10,088 nucleotides of DNA from an uncultured Clostridia bacterium (GCA_934615235.1 CAKTTL010000096.1:1-10088); one strand, 5' to 3'. Positions 1-6,325 are shown, numbered from the stretch's first letter. Made by a program: numbers and translations. The notes: a model not told the origin generated them from the sequence alone.

Positions 1-74
1 AAGCCCTCGCCCGCCAGCAGGCCGATCCGGACGCGCTCGACGAGATGGCGAGAGAAACGGAAGAGGGCAGATGA
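1..74 (+). CDS. 3' end of an unidentified gene (partial)
   Basis: Codons in frame from base 3 read through to a TGA at 72-74 and give a charged, hydrophilic tail ending DEMARETEEGR. Only about 23 residues are visible, so no family can be named. The codons have the GC-rich third positions of the other genes here, and a promoter plus hairpin follow at once, both consistent with a real gene end. It is probably a separate transcription unit from btuFCD, since the next gene has its own promoter and riboswitch. Confidence 0.5.
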   Translation, partial: ALARQQADPDALDEMARETEEGR

Positions 75-80
75 ATATAG

Positions 81-122
81 TATACCCGCATTGACGTACC
101 GTTCAATTGCGGGTATAATTTT
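81..122 (+). terminator. Inverted repeat after the upstream gene, possible terminator overlapping the btu promoter
   Basis: TATACCCGCA (81-90) is the exact reverse complement of TGCGGGTATA (108-117). The pairing extends inward through TTGA (91-94) and TCAA (103-106) with one bulged T. The 3' arm runs into ATAATTTT, so RNA from the upstream gene could terminate weakly here. The same bases carry the -35 and -10 boxes of the btu promoter, so the repeat could instead be an operator. Confidence 0.4.
91..119 (+). promoter_or_regulatory. Sigma-A-type promoter for the B12 uptake operon
   Basis: TTGACG at 91-96 and a perfect TATAAT at 114-119 are separated by exactly 17 bases, placing the transcription start near 126, just before the riboswitch. 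The motif CCCGCA occurs three times around it: 85-90, inverted at 108-113, and again at 124-129. These flank the -35 box and bracket the -10 box. They may bind a regulator in addition to the riboswitch control, which is an inference. Confidence 0.85.
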
Positions 123-139
123 GCCCGCAAATGAATACG

Positions 140-313
140 CGCCCGTATGCGTGAGGAACGCCGCGCGGCCTGAAGCCGCGTTGAGGGAACCGGGTGAGAT
201 TCCCGGACTATCCCAGTAACCGTGAAGCGGACGAGGAAACACGAAAGTCACTGTTTGCAAAAATGGGAAGACGTTTCCGAGGATGAGGCAAAGTCGGGAG
301 ACCGGTACGGACG
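140..313 (+). promoter_or_regulatory. Cobalamin (B12) riboswitch aptamer
   Basis: The conserved cobalamin-aptamer blocks appear in order: GGGAACCGGGTGAGATTCCCGG at 185-206 in two overlapping pieces (GGGAA, then GGTGAGATTCCCGG), CCCAGTAACCGTGA at 212-225, GTCACTG at 247-253, TGGGAAG at 264-270, AGGATGA at 280-286 and AGTCGGGAGACCGG at 292-305. The closing helix P1 can be drawn: CCGTA at 143-147 pairs with TACGG at 306-310, continued by 140-141 with 312-313 after one mismatch. Adenosylcobalamin binding in this family normally switches off the downstream genes. Here that is a B12-type ABC importer, so intracellular B12 would repress its own uptake. Confidence 0.9.
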
Positions 314-387
314 TGAGAAAAGGCTGCTCCTGGGGATGAGAGGCCGAACATGCTCTTGTAATGAAGGGCCTGTTTGGGTACGCTTTT

Positions 388-431
388 TTCCTCCCCGCGG
401 CGGCGCGTTTGCAAACACAGAAAGGGAGGAA
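388..431 (+). promoter_or_regulatory. Probable Shine-Dalgarno-sequestering hairpin of the cobalamin riboswitch
   Basis: TTCCTCCC at 388-395 is the exact reverse complement of GGGAGGAA at 424-431, which contains the ribosome binding site of btuF. The loop holds a small palindrome, GTTTGCAAAC, at 407-416. No strong hairpin abuts the T-run at 384-389, so I favour translational control over transcription termination. A competing weak helix, AGGCC 341-345 with GGCCT 367-371, lies between aptamer and hairpin. This is inferred from base pairing only. Confidence 0.6.
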
Positions 432-437
432 CCTATC

Positions 438-1358
438 ATGAAAACCGTGAAACTCGTCTCGCTCCTTCTGTGCCTGATCCTTATCTGCCCGGTGCTTGGC
501 TGCGCTGAAGACGCCGCCGTGACCGTGACGGATATGACCGGGCGCGAAATCACGCTCGACGCCCCCGCGACGCGCGTCGTGGCGCTGACCGCCTCCGATT
601 GCGAAATCCTCTACGCGCTCGGTGCGGGAGATACGCTCGTGGGCCGCGGAGAATACTGCGATTATCCGGAGGACGTGCAGGCCGTTGCGAGCGTGCAGTC
701 CGGCTATGAAACCAACGTCGAGCAGATCATCGCGCTCGAGCCGCAGGTCGTGCTCATGGCGACGATGGCGCAGACCAAGGAACAGGTCGAAGCGCTGGAA
801 GCGGCCGGCGTTCACGTGATCGTCAGCGACGCGCAGGACATTGCGGGCGTGTATACGGCGATTGAACTTATCGGCGCGGTGACCGGGAAGAACGACGAAG
901 CCGCGGCGCTCATCGCCGGCATGAAGGATTCGTTCGCCGCCATCGCCGCCAAGGCGGAAGGCGACGGCAGCAAGACCGTCTATTTCGAGGTCTCCCCGCT
1001 GGAATACGGTCTGTGGACGGCCGGCAAGGGCACGTTCATGGACGAGCTGGCGCAGATGATCGGTCTGAAGAACGCTTTTGAAGACGTCGAAGGCTGGGCG
1101 GCCATCTCCGAAGAGCAGGTGCTCGAGCGCGATCCCGATTATATCGTGACCATCTCGATGTACTACGGCGAGGGCCCGACCCCTGTGGAAGAGATCATGG
1201 GCCGCGAAGGCTGGCAGGAGCTGAAGGCCGTGAAGAACGGCGCCGTCTTCAACGCCGATTCCAACGAGGTTTCCCGCCCCGGCCCGCGCCTTGTGGACGC
1301 GGCGCAGGCGCTTTATGATTTCGTTTACGGCGAAGAGAAAACCGAAAAGGCTGCGTAA
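438..1358 (+). CDS. btuF: Vitamin B12 ABC transporter substrate-binding lipoprotein (BtuF-like)
   Basis: This is the extracellular binding lipoprotein that delivers cobalamin to the BtuCD membrane complex. The 306-residue product starts with a signal peptide ending in a lipobox (VLGC, lipidated Cys22). The two-lobed periplasmic-binding fold of the BtuF/FecB class follows. DMTGREITLDAPATRVVAL (32-50) opens lobe 1. Glu56 in the TASDCEILYALG stretch is at the position used for the salt bridge to the permease. NVEQIIALEPQVVL (93-106) is a family hallmark, and lobe 2 contains AISEEQVLERDPDYI (222-236). The ATG at 438 is chosen because AGGGAGGA sits just upstream and a signal peptide follows; the in-frame ATG at 222 would place coding sequence inside the riboswitch. 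btuC starts 9 bases after the stop. B12 rather than haem or siderophore is assigned because of the riboswitch, since the protein family alone does not fix the ligand. Confidence 0.9.
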   Translation: MKTVKLVSLLLCLILICPVLGCAEDAAVTVTDMTGREITLDAPATRVVALTASDCEILYALGAGDTLVGRGEYCDYPEDVQAVASVQSGYETNVEQIIALEPQVVLMATMAQTKEQVEALEAAGVHVIVSDAQDIAGVYTAIELIGAVTGKNDEAAALIAGMKDSFAAIAAKAEGDGSKTVYFEVSPLEYGLWTAGKGTFMDELAQMIGLKNAFEDVEGWAAISEEQVLERDPDYIVTISMYYGEGPTPVEEIMGREGWQELKAVKNGAVFNADSNEVSRPGPRLVDAAQALYDFVYGEEKTEKAA

Positions 1359-1367
1359 GGTGAACCG

Positions 1368-2396
1368 ATGAAACGTACGGAAGGCTTTCCCGCAATCGGC
1401 TATCTGTTCTTTGCGGCGGCGACGCTGGGGACGATGTTGCTGTGCGTCTGCGCGGGCAGCGTCGATATTCCCGTGCGCAGCACGCTGACGGTGATCGGCA
1501 GCGCCCTTGCGGGAAAGCCGGTTCCGGACGGCATGTATGGAACCATTCTTCTCAACGTGCGCCTGCCGCGCGTGCTTTGCGTCGCGCTGACGGGCGCGTC
1601 GCTTTCTCTGTGCGGCGCGGCGATGCAGGGGCTGCTGAAAAACCCGCTGGCCGACGGCTCGACGCTGGGCGTTTCCAGCGGCGCGTCGCTGGGCGCGGTG
1701 CTGGCGATTGCCTTCGGCGTGAGCGTGCCGGGGCTGCCGCTGGCGGGCACGATGGGCATGGCGATCACGTTCGCGTTTGCGTCCCTGATCGTGATTCTCG
1801 CGCTGGCCTGCCGGCTGGACGCGTCGCTTTCAACGAATACGATCATCCTCGTAGGCGTCGTGTTTTCGATGTTCGCCAGCGCGCTGATGAGCCTTACGAT
1901 CACCTTCGCCGGGGAGAAGGTGAAGACGATTACCTTCTGGACGATGGGCTCGCTCGCCGGGGCGGATTATACGGACGCGCTTGCGCTGTGCGGCGCGCTG
2001 GCCGTGTGCGGCGCGACGCTTTTATGCCGCGCGCGGGAGCTGAACGCGTTCGCGGTCGGAGAGGATCACGCGCGCCATGTGGGCGTGCAGGCGCGGCACG
2101 TGAAGCTGACGGTGCTCGTGTGCGTTTCGGTGCTTGTCGGCGTGTGCGTGTCCATCGGCGGAACGATCGGGTTCGTCGGGCTGGTGACCCCGCATATGGC
2201 GCGGATGATCGTCGGGCCGAACCATAAAAAGCTGCTGCCCGCCTCGCTCTTTTCGGGCGCGATTTTTCTGATGCTGGCCGATCTTGCGGCGCGCGTGCTG
2301 CTGCGCCCGCTGGAATTGCCCATCGGCGTGATTACGTCGCTGGCGGGTTCGGCGGCGTTTGTGCTGATTTTTTATAAATCGAGGAGAGCGCGATGA
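1368..2396 (+). CDS. btuC: Vitamin B12 ABC transporter permease (BtuC/FecCD family)
   Basis: This is the integral membrane subunit forming the B12 translocation path. The 342-residue, very hydrophobic protein has the length and about ten membrane segments typical of FecCD permeases. Family motifs in order are RLPRVL (65-70), GAAMQGLLKNPLADGSTLG (83-101), EDHARHVGV (232-240, the cytoplasmic coupling region that meets the ATPase), GFVGLVTPHMAR (268-279) and LELPIGVITSL (315-325). The start at 1368 has an AAGGTGA ribosome site overlapping the btuF stop. The stop overlaps the btuD start in an ATGA, which implies translational coupling. Ligand specificity is inferred from the riboswitch. Confidence 0.93.
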   Translation: MKRTEGFPAIGYLFFAAATLGTMLLCVCAGSVDIPVRSTLTVIGSALAGKPVPDGMYGTILLNVRLPRVLCVALTGASLSLCGAAMQGLLKNPLADGSTLGVSSGASLGAVLAIAFGVSVPGLPLAGTMGMAITFAFASLIVILALACRLDASLSTNTIILVGVVFSMFASALMSLTITFAGEKVKTITFWTMGSLAGADYTDALALCGALAVCGATLLCRARELNAFAVGEDHARHVGVQARHVKLTVLVCVSVLVGVCVSIGGTIGFVGLVTPHMARMIVGPNHKKLLPASLFSGAIFLMLADLAARVLLRPLELPIGVITSLAGSAAFVLIFYKSRRAR

Positions 2397-3157
2397 GCCT
2401 GCTGGAAGTGAAAGACCTGACCGTGCGCCGCGGCGGAAAGACGATCGTCGAATCGGTTTCGTTCGCGCTGGAGGCAGGCGAATGGCTGATGCTTGCAGGC
2501 CCGAACGGGGCGGGCAAATCGACGTGCGTGAGCGCAATCGCGCAATGCGCGCCGTATACGGGCGAGGTGCTCGCCGGCGGCGGGGATGCGCGCAGGATGA
2601 AGCCCGCGCGCCTGGCGCGGGAAATCGCCGTGCTGGAACAGACGCACGCGGTGGAATACGCCTTCACAGTGGAGGAAATCGTCCGGATGGGGCGGTATGC
2701 GCACGAGCGCGGCTTTTTCTCCGCGCGCGGCGAGGGCGAGGCGCAGGTAAAGCGCGCGCTGGAGGCGACGGGGATGACGGCGCTGCGCGGCCGCTCGGCG
2801 CTGACGCTCTCGGGCGGAGAGACGCAGCGGATGTTTCTGGCGCAGGCGTTCGCGCAGGAGCCGCGCGTGCTGCTGCTCGACGAGCCGACGAATCACCTCG
2901 ATTTGAAGTATCAGCAGCAGATTTTCGCGCTCATCCGCGAATGGCTGAAAACGCCAGGGCGCGCGGTGCTCTCCGTCGTGCATGATCTGAGCCTGGCGCG
3001 CGCGTTCGGCACGCGGGCGCTGCTGCTCGACGGCGGGCGCGTTGCCGCGCAGGGCGCAATGGAAACCGTCTTCGCGCCGGAAACGCTCGCGCGGGTGTAC
3101 GGCATGGACGTATACGGCTGGATGCGCGGCCTGCTGGGACAGTGGAGCGGCGCGTGA
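2393..3157 (+). CDS. btuD: Vitamin B12 ABC transporter ATP-binding protein (BtuD-like)
   Basis: This is the cytoplasmic ATPase that powers the importer. All nucleotide-binding motifs are intact in the 254-residue protein: Walker A GPNGAGKST (36-44), Q-loop Gln83, signature LSGGE (139-143), Walker B LLLDEP (160-165), D-loop NHLD (167-170) and switch His197 in VVHDLS. The sequence resembles FecE/FhuC/BtuD ATPases, with the characteristic VRMGRYAHERGFFS stretch (97-110) after the Q-loop. The ATG overlaps the btuC stop by 4 bases. It completes a full importer (binding protein, one permease gene and ATPase), and a terminator follows about 35 bases after the stop. Confidence 0.93.
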   Translation: MSLLEVKDLTVRRGGKTIVESVSFALEAGEWLMLAGPNGAGKSTCVSAIAQCAPYTGEVLAGGGDARRMKPARLAREIAVLEQTHAVEYAFTVEEIVRMGRYAHERGFFSARGEGEAQVKRALEATGMTALRGRSALTLSGGETQRMFLAQAFAQEPRVLLLDEPTNHLDLKYQQQIFALIREWLKTPGRAVLSVVHDLSLARAFGTRALLLDGGRVAAQGAMETVFAPETLARVYGMDVYGWMRGLLGQWSGA

Positions 3158-3192
3158 ATTTTTGCGGCGCAAGCGCCGCCATATAAAAAACG

Positions 3193-3240
3193 AACCTCCG
3201 TGCCGGCCGGAAAACGGCGGGCCGCGGAGGTTTGCTTTTT
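3193..3240. terminator. Bidirectional intrinsic terminator between btuD and the convergent peptidase
   Basis: AACCTCCG (3193-3200) pairs with CGGAGGTT (3225-3232). GCC 3202-3204 with GGC 3220-3222 and GCCG 3206-3209 with CGGC 3215-3218 continue the stem to a GAAAA loop. On the plus strand it is followed by TTTGCTTTTT (3231-3240). On the minus strand it is followed by a T6 tract (A-run 3185-3190). It therefore serves both converging genes. A separate 7-bp palindrome, GCGGCGC-AA-GCGCCGC at 3164-3179, lies between btuD and the terminator but lacks a T-tract after it. Confidence 0.88.
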
Positions 3241-3246
3241 GCACGG

Positions 3247-4482
3247 TTACTTGCGCTTGAAATACTTGTCCAGCTTCTCTTTCATCGCGTCCGGCATGCC
3301 GCAGGGGATGGGGACGAACGCGGCGTTCGCCACACGGCCGATGAGCTTGACGGCGAAATCGACGTTTTCCAGCATCTGCGGGTTGCCCAGCGGGGGCAGC
3401 AGGTCGCGGCGGGTGTGGATTTCCGCCGTGCGCGTTTCGCGCGAAAGGCCGAGCGCGGGCACGCCGCGGTCGCAGAAGGGCGCGGAATCGCTCGAATGAA
3501 CGTTTACGTCGAACTCGGCCGAGTAGCCGACTTCATGACAGAACTGTTCGATGAACGCCTTCAGATCGTCTCCGCCGGTGACGACGATATGGTTCGGCCC
3601 GAGAATGGTGCCGCACATATCGAAGTTGAAGCAGAATTTGATCTCGTCGATCAGCTCTTCATGCTGGGCGATGTACGCCTTCGAGCCGAGCAGCCCCTGT
3701 TCCTCCGAGCCGCACCAGATGAAGCGCAGCGTGCGGCGGGCGGGATGCTGCAGGAAATGGCGATAGATGGCGCAGAGCGCCGCAGAGCCCGTCGCGTTGT
3801 CCCATGAGCCGGTGCCGAGCGGCACGCTGTCATAGTGCGCGGTGAGGATGATGGATTCGTTTGGGCACTCCGTGCCGGGAATGACGGCGAGCACGTCGCG
3901 GGAGACATGCTTCGTTTCGCCCTGCCGCAGCGTGAGACGGACGCGCTGCGCGCCGTCGCGCAGAAGCTCCGTCGCGTCGGAGGCGCAGACGGCGAAGCCG
4001 GGAATCACGCCTTCCTCGCGGAAGCGGGGGCGCAGGTCGCGCGCGTACATGCTGGCCGTTTCAGGCGTGTCGTAATACTTGCCGGAGAGGGTAATGAACG
4101 CCGCCGCATGGCGCTTGACGAGCTCCTTGTAGGCGTCGAGCGTGAGCATGTTGAGGAGAACGGCCGTGTGCGAGAGATCGTCGCGGCCGAGATAGTCCTC
4201 CGCCGTGCCGCGAGCGGCGTAGTAGAGATCGAGCTCGGCGTTGTCCAGCTCGCCGGAAAGGCCGTACGGGAGGGCAAAGACGCCGCGCTCAAACGGCGCG
4301 CAGACGGCGAACTCGCACGCCTGCGGGACGGGCGCGTCGATTTCGAATTCCATCAGATCGCCGTGGCCGCCGGCGGAGGCGAGATCGTCGAGGAGGATCT
4401 GCGCGGCGCGCGCTTCTTCGAAGGTGCCGCCGTAGCGGACGAAGCTGAGTTTTTCGACGAGGGAAAGCGGATAGTCGGACAT
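3247..4482 (-). CDS. M28-family zinc metallopeptidase with PA-like insert
   Basis: This is a predicted di-zinc aminopeptidase or carboxypeptidase of peptidase family M28. All five expected metal ligands are visible in the 411-residue protein: His216 (TAHYDS), bridging Asp228 (SWDNATG), Glu261 of the Glu260-Glu261 pair (GSEEQGLLGS; Glu260 as catalytic base), Asp288 (FNFDMCG) and His356 (AEIHTRRD). The region around 85-165, with a segment like AAAFITLSGKYY, resembles the protease-associated insert common in M28 enzymes. There is no signal peptide or membrane segment, so it should act in the cytoplasm, probably on imported peptides. The start is supported by GGAGG (complement of 4492-4496), 9 bases upstream. 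It is divergent from the C-S lyase and shares its promoter region. The exact substrate cannot be read from sequence. Confidence 0.88.
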   Translation of the reverse strand: MSDYPLSLVEKLSFVRYGGTFEEARAAQILLDDLASAGGHGDLMEFEIDAPVPQACEFAVCAPFERGVFALPYGLSGELDNAELDLYYAARGTAEDYLGRDDLSHTAVLLNMLTLDAYKELVKRHAAAFITLSGKYYDTPETASMYARDLRPRFREEGVIPGFAVCASDATELLRDGAQRVRLTLRQGETKHVSRDVLAVIPGTECPNESIILTAHYDSVPLGTGSWDNATGSAALCAIYRHFLQHPARRTLRFIWCGSEEQGLLGSKAYIAQHEELIDEIKFCFNFDMCGTILGPNHIVVTGGDDLKAFIEQFCHEVGYSAEFDVNVHSSDSAPFCDRGVPALGLSRETRTAEIHTRRDLLPPLGNPQMLENVDFAVKLIGRVANAAFVPIPCGMPDAMKEKLDKYFKRK

Positions 4483-4521
4483 ACAGGAAAACCTCCGTAT
4501 TTCTGAGTTGAAGTGGAAGGT

Positions 4522-4687
4522 CCAGGGAACTCAGTTCCCTGGCGGGGTATTAGGGGCAGAGCCCCTAACGTAGCCCAGAACCCGAGCGCCACAGCGCTCA
4601 AAGGAAGCGCGCAATGTTCGCGCGGAACGCGCGGACGAGCTGAAACGGCTGCATGGAGCAGCTCGTTCCCCAGGCGGCAAAGCCGCC
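4522..4687. repeat. Cluster of perfect hairpins in the peptidase leader
   Basis: In the 318-base gap between the peptidase and patB, a series of compact palindromes lies end to end. CCAGGGAACT 4522-4531 pairs with AGTTCCCTGG 4533-4542. TTAGGGGC 4550-4557 pairs with GCCCCTAA 4561-4568. GAGCGC 4584-4589 pairs with GCGCTC 4594-4599. GTTC 4616-4619 pairs with GAAC 4625-4628, with alternative GC-rich pairings. ACGAGCTG 4635-4642 pairs with CAGCTCGT 4659-4666. GGCGGC 4673-4678 pairs with GCCGCC 4682-4687. None has a T-tract on its 3' side in either direction. From the predicted minus-strand start near 4698 they would all be in the peptidase mRNA leader. It looks like a repeated intergenic element of this genome, but copy number cannot be judged here. 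Confidence 0.7.
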
Positions 4688-4704
4688 CAAAAAACCATAC
4701 CCCA

Positions 4705-4733
4705 AGCATACCCCCAACGCCTTCGTTTGTCAA
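4705..4733 (-). promoter_or_regulatory. Sigma-A-type promoter for the M28 peptidase (minus strand)
   Basis: Read on the minus strand, TTGACA (complement of 4728-4733) is followed after exactly 17 bases by TATGCT (complement of 4705-4710). This puts the start near 4698 and gives a leader of about 215 bases before the peptidase ATG. The -35 hexamer is perfect; the -10 matches the consensus at four of six positions. It faces away from the patB promoter. Confidence 0.65.
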
Positions 4734-4751
4734 CGTTCCCCATTGACAAAC
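4725..4751. promoter_or_regulatory. Shared operator: 9-bp perfect inverted repeat over both -35 boxes
   Basis: GTTTGTCAA (4725-4733) and TTGACAAAC (4743-4751) are perfect reverse complements separated by 9 bases. Each arm contains the TTGACA -35 box of one of two divergent promoters, for the peptidase and the C-S lyase. A dimeric regulator bound here would contact both promoters at once. The alternative is that the symmetry is just two promoters back to back, but the matching extends three bases beyond the hexamers (GTT/AAC). Confidence 0.6.
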
Positions 4752-4771
4752 CACCCCCAAAACGCTACGAT
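4743..4771 (+). promoter_or_regulatory. Sigma-A-type promoter for the PatB-like gene
   Basis: A perfect TTGACA at 4743-4748 is followed after 17 bases by TACGAT at 4766-4771, placing the start near 4778. The short leader of about 23 bases holds AGGAGG at 4786-4791, 9 bases before the ATG at 4801. Confidence 0.8.
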
Positions 4772-4800
4772 ACAGTCATCAGAACAGGAGGCGTTTCCTT

Positions 4801-5973
4801 ATGACGAAAGAAGAATATTTCTCCCTGTTTGATCGGGGCGTGGACCGGAAAAATACCGGCTGCGTGAAATGGGACGCGCTGCGGGAAACATACGGCCGCG
4901 AAGACGTTACCCCGCTGTGGGTGGCGGATATGGACTTTCCTTCGCCCAGAGAGGTGACCGACGCGCTCGTCGCCCGCGCGAAGGAGGGCGTTTTCGGCTA
5001 CCCGATGGAAGACCCGGCGCTGAAGGAGGCCGTCTGCGGCTGGATGCACAAGCGCCACGGGCTGACCATCGCGCCAGAAATGGTGCTCTCCAGCGCAGGC
5101 GTGGTCGACAGTCTCGCGCTGGCCGTCAACGCGTTCACGCAGCCGGGCGATCTTGTCGCCATTCAGCCGCCGGTGTACGGCCCGTTCGCCAAGAGCGTTG
5201 AGAACGCCGGACGAACGGTTTACCGCAACGCGCTGCGCCAGACGGACGCGGGCTGGCAGATGGACCTCGACAACCTTGAAGCCGGCCTCAGGCAGGGCGT
5301 GAAGCTGCTGCTTTTGTGCAGCCCGCATAACCCCGTCGGCCGCGTGTGGACGGAAGAGGAGCTGCGGAAGCTTAGCGCGCTGTGCGCGCAATATGGCGCG
5401 AAGATCGTCGCCGACGAAATTCACGCCGATTTCGAAATGCCCGGCCAGCGTCACACGCCCATGCTGACAATCGACCCGAACGCCGTCGCGTTTGTTTCAG
5501 CCACCAAGACGTTCAACCTCGCGGGGCTGCGCAATTCGTCCATGCTGTTTGGAAACGCCGGGGATAAGGCGAAAATGGAAAGCTTCATGCGCGGCGTCGG
5601 AATCGGCGAGATCAACCTGTTCGGCATGCTCGCGCAGACGGCGGCGTACCGGCATGGAGCGGCCTGGCTCGACGCGCTGCTGGAATACCTCGACGGCACG
5701 CGTGCGCTCGTTGAAAAGACGATCGCCGAGCGCATGCCGCGCGCGAAGGTCTCCCGCCTGGAGGGCACGTATCTGATGTGGCTCGACCTGCGCGCATACG
5801 GCCTGACGCAGGAAGAAATCCGGCGCAAGCTCGTTTTCGAAGCCGCCGCCGCGCTGAACGACGGCACGGCCTTCGGCGCGGAGGGCGAAGGCTTCGCGCG
5901 CATGAACATCGCCGCGCCGCGCGCAAGCGTGCTGGCCGCGCTGGAGCGGATTGCCGACGCGTTTGAAAAATAA
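4801..5973 (+). CDS. patB: PatB/MalY-type PLP-dependent C-S lyase (aminotransferase fold I)
   Basis: This is a predicted cystathionine beta-lyase or cysteine-S-conjugate beta-lyase that splits C-S bonds to give a thiol, pyruvate and ammonia. The 390-residue length is usual for the MalY/PatB branch. The N-terminal KWD..RETYGREDVTPLWVADMDFPSP pattern (23-49) is diagnostic of that branch and distinguishes it from ordinary aminotransferases. PLP-site residues are Tyr126 (PPVYGPF), Asn177 (SPHNPVGRVW), Asp205 (ADEIHADF), the Schiff-base Lys236 in SATKTFNLAGLRNS, and the carboxylate-binding Arg367 (FARMNIA). No signal peptide is present, so it is cytoplasmic. It is divergent from the M28 peptidase. 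No terminator is obvious before the next promoter at 5989, so some read-through into the lysine riboswitch is likely. Preferred substrate (cystathionine or other S-conjugates) cannot be told. Confidence 0.88.
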   Translation: MTKEEYFSLFDRGVDRKNTGCVKWDALRETYGREDVTPLWVADMDFPSPREVTDALVARAKEGVFGYPMEDPALKEAVCGWMHKRHGLTIAPEMVLSSAGVVDSLALAVNAFTQPGDLVAIQPPVYGPFAKSVENAGRTVYRNALRQTDAGWQMDLDNLEAGLRQGVKLLLLCSPHNPVGRVWTEEELRKLSALCAQYGAKIVADEIHADFEMPGQRHTPMLTIDPNAVAFVSATKTFNLAGLRNSSMLFGNAGDKAKMESFMRGVGIGEINLFGMLAQTAAYRHGAAWLDALLEYLDGTRALVEKTIAERMPRAKVSRLEGTYLMWLDLRAYGLTQEEIRRKLVFEAAAALNDGTAFGAEGEGFARMNIAAPRASVLAALERIADAFEK

Positions 5974-5988
5974 ATGTGCCGCAGGGGC

Positions 5989-6017
5989 TTGACAAGCGGA
6001 CGCGGCGCATGTATACT
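5989..6017 (+). promoter_or_regulatory. Sigma-A-type promoter for the lysine transport operon
   Basis: A perfect TTGACA at 5989-5994, a 17-base spacer and TATACT at 6012-6017 (five of six matches) give a start near 6024, about 27 bases before the riboswitch. It begins 16 bases after the patB stop. A self-complementary GGCGCGCGCC at 6035-6044 lies in the early leader. Confidence 0.88.
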
Positions 6018-6050
6018 TTCATCCAAGTTCACAAGGCGCGCGCCTGTTGA

Positions 6051-6236
6051 ACGGACTGCATTTAGAGGCGCGGGGTTTATCAGTATCCCGGCGGAGCCGC
6101 TGCAGCGGCTGTGAAACCGGAAGAAAGGAAATCCTGCCGAAGCAAGAACCGCCTGCATGCGGTTTGCGCTGGGCGGACGGAGAATATCCGGCCGACTGTC
6201 ACAATCTTGTATTGTGGAGCGCTATTGGCAGTGGTT
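6051..6236 (+). promoter_or_regulatory. Lysine riboswitch (L box)
   Basis: Conserved L-box blocks occur in the right order: AGAGGCGCGG (6064-6073), TTATCAGTA (6077-6085), GTGAAACCGGAAGAAAGG (6111-6128), GCCGAAGCAAG (6137-6147), GCTGGGCGGACGG (6168-6180), CCGACTGTCACAA (6192-6204) and GTGGAGCGCTATTGGCAG (6214-6231). The hairpin ACCGCCTGCATGCGGT (6149-6164) matches the apical arm expected before GCTGG. P1 can be drawn from ACTGC 6055-6059 with GCAGT 6228-6232, and TAG with CTA inside. Lysine binding in this class normally favours the downstream terminator. It lies ahead of an ABC uptake operon, so it fixes the likely substrate of that operon as lysine. Confidence 0.9.
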
Positions 6237-6272
6237 TCATTGTTGTGCATTTTTCAATAATGAATCTACACA

Positions 6273-6311
6273 AAGTCGATGCGTTCCACGCATCGACTTT
6301 TTAAGTTTTTG
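6273..6311 (+). terminator. Riboswitch-controlled intrinsic terminator
   Basis: AAAGTCGATGCGT (6273-6285) and ACGCATCGACTTT (6289-6301) form a perfect 13-bp stem with a 3-base loop. It is followed by T-rich sequence (TTTT, AAG, TTTTT). It sits between the lysine aptamer and the ribosome site at 6313-6317, the standard position for an OFF switch acting by transcription termination. I could not identify the antiterminator pairing with confidence. Confidence 0.9.
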
Positions 6312-6325
6312 CGGAGGAACGAAAA

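Noticed and set aside
222..437. N-terminal extension of btuF from an ATG at 222 (378 residues in total)
   Set aside because: It would translate through the cobalamin aptamer and expression platform and hide the signal peptide. The ATG at 438 has a strong ribosome site and is followed by a lipoprotein signal.
438..3157. Haem or ferric-siderophore importer instead of B12
   Set aside because: The protein families alone cannot distinguish these, but the cobalamin riboswitch directly upstream makes B12 or a corrinoid the best assignment.
3232..3807. Plus-strand open frames opposite the M28 peptidase
   Set aside because: The minus-strand frame contains all M28 catalytic motifs; the opposite frames are shadows of it, with arginine- and alanine-rich sequence and no motifs.
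4673..4695. Intrinsic terminator (GGCGGC/GCCGCC next to a run of A)
   Set aside because: The T-run would lie on the 5' side of the stem in minus-strand RNA, and an A-run follows on the plus strand, so neither direction gives a terminator.
6047..6304. Short plus-strand open frame across the lysine leader
   Set aside because: It lies wholly within the riboswitch and its terminator, without a ribosome site.
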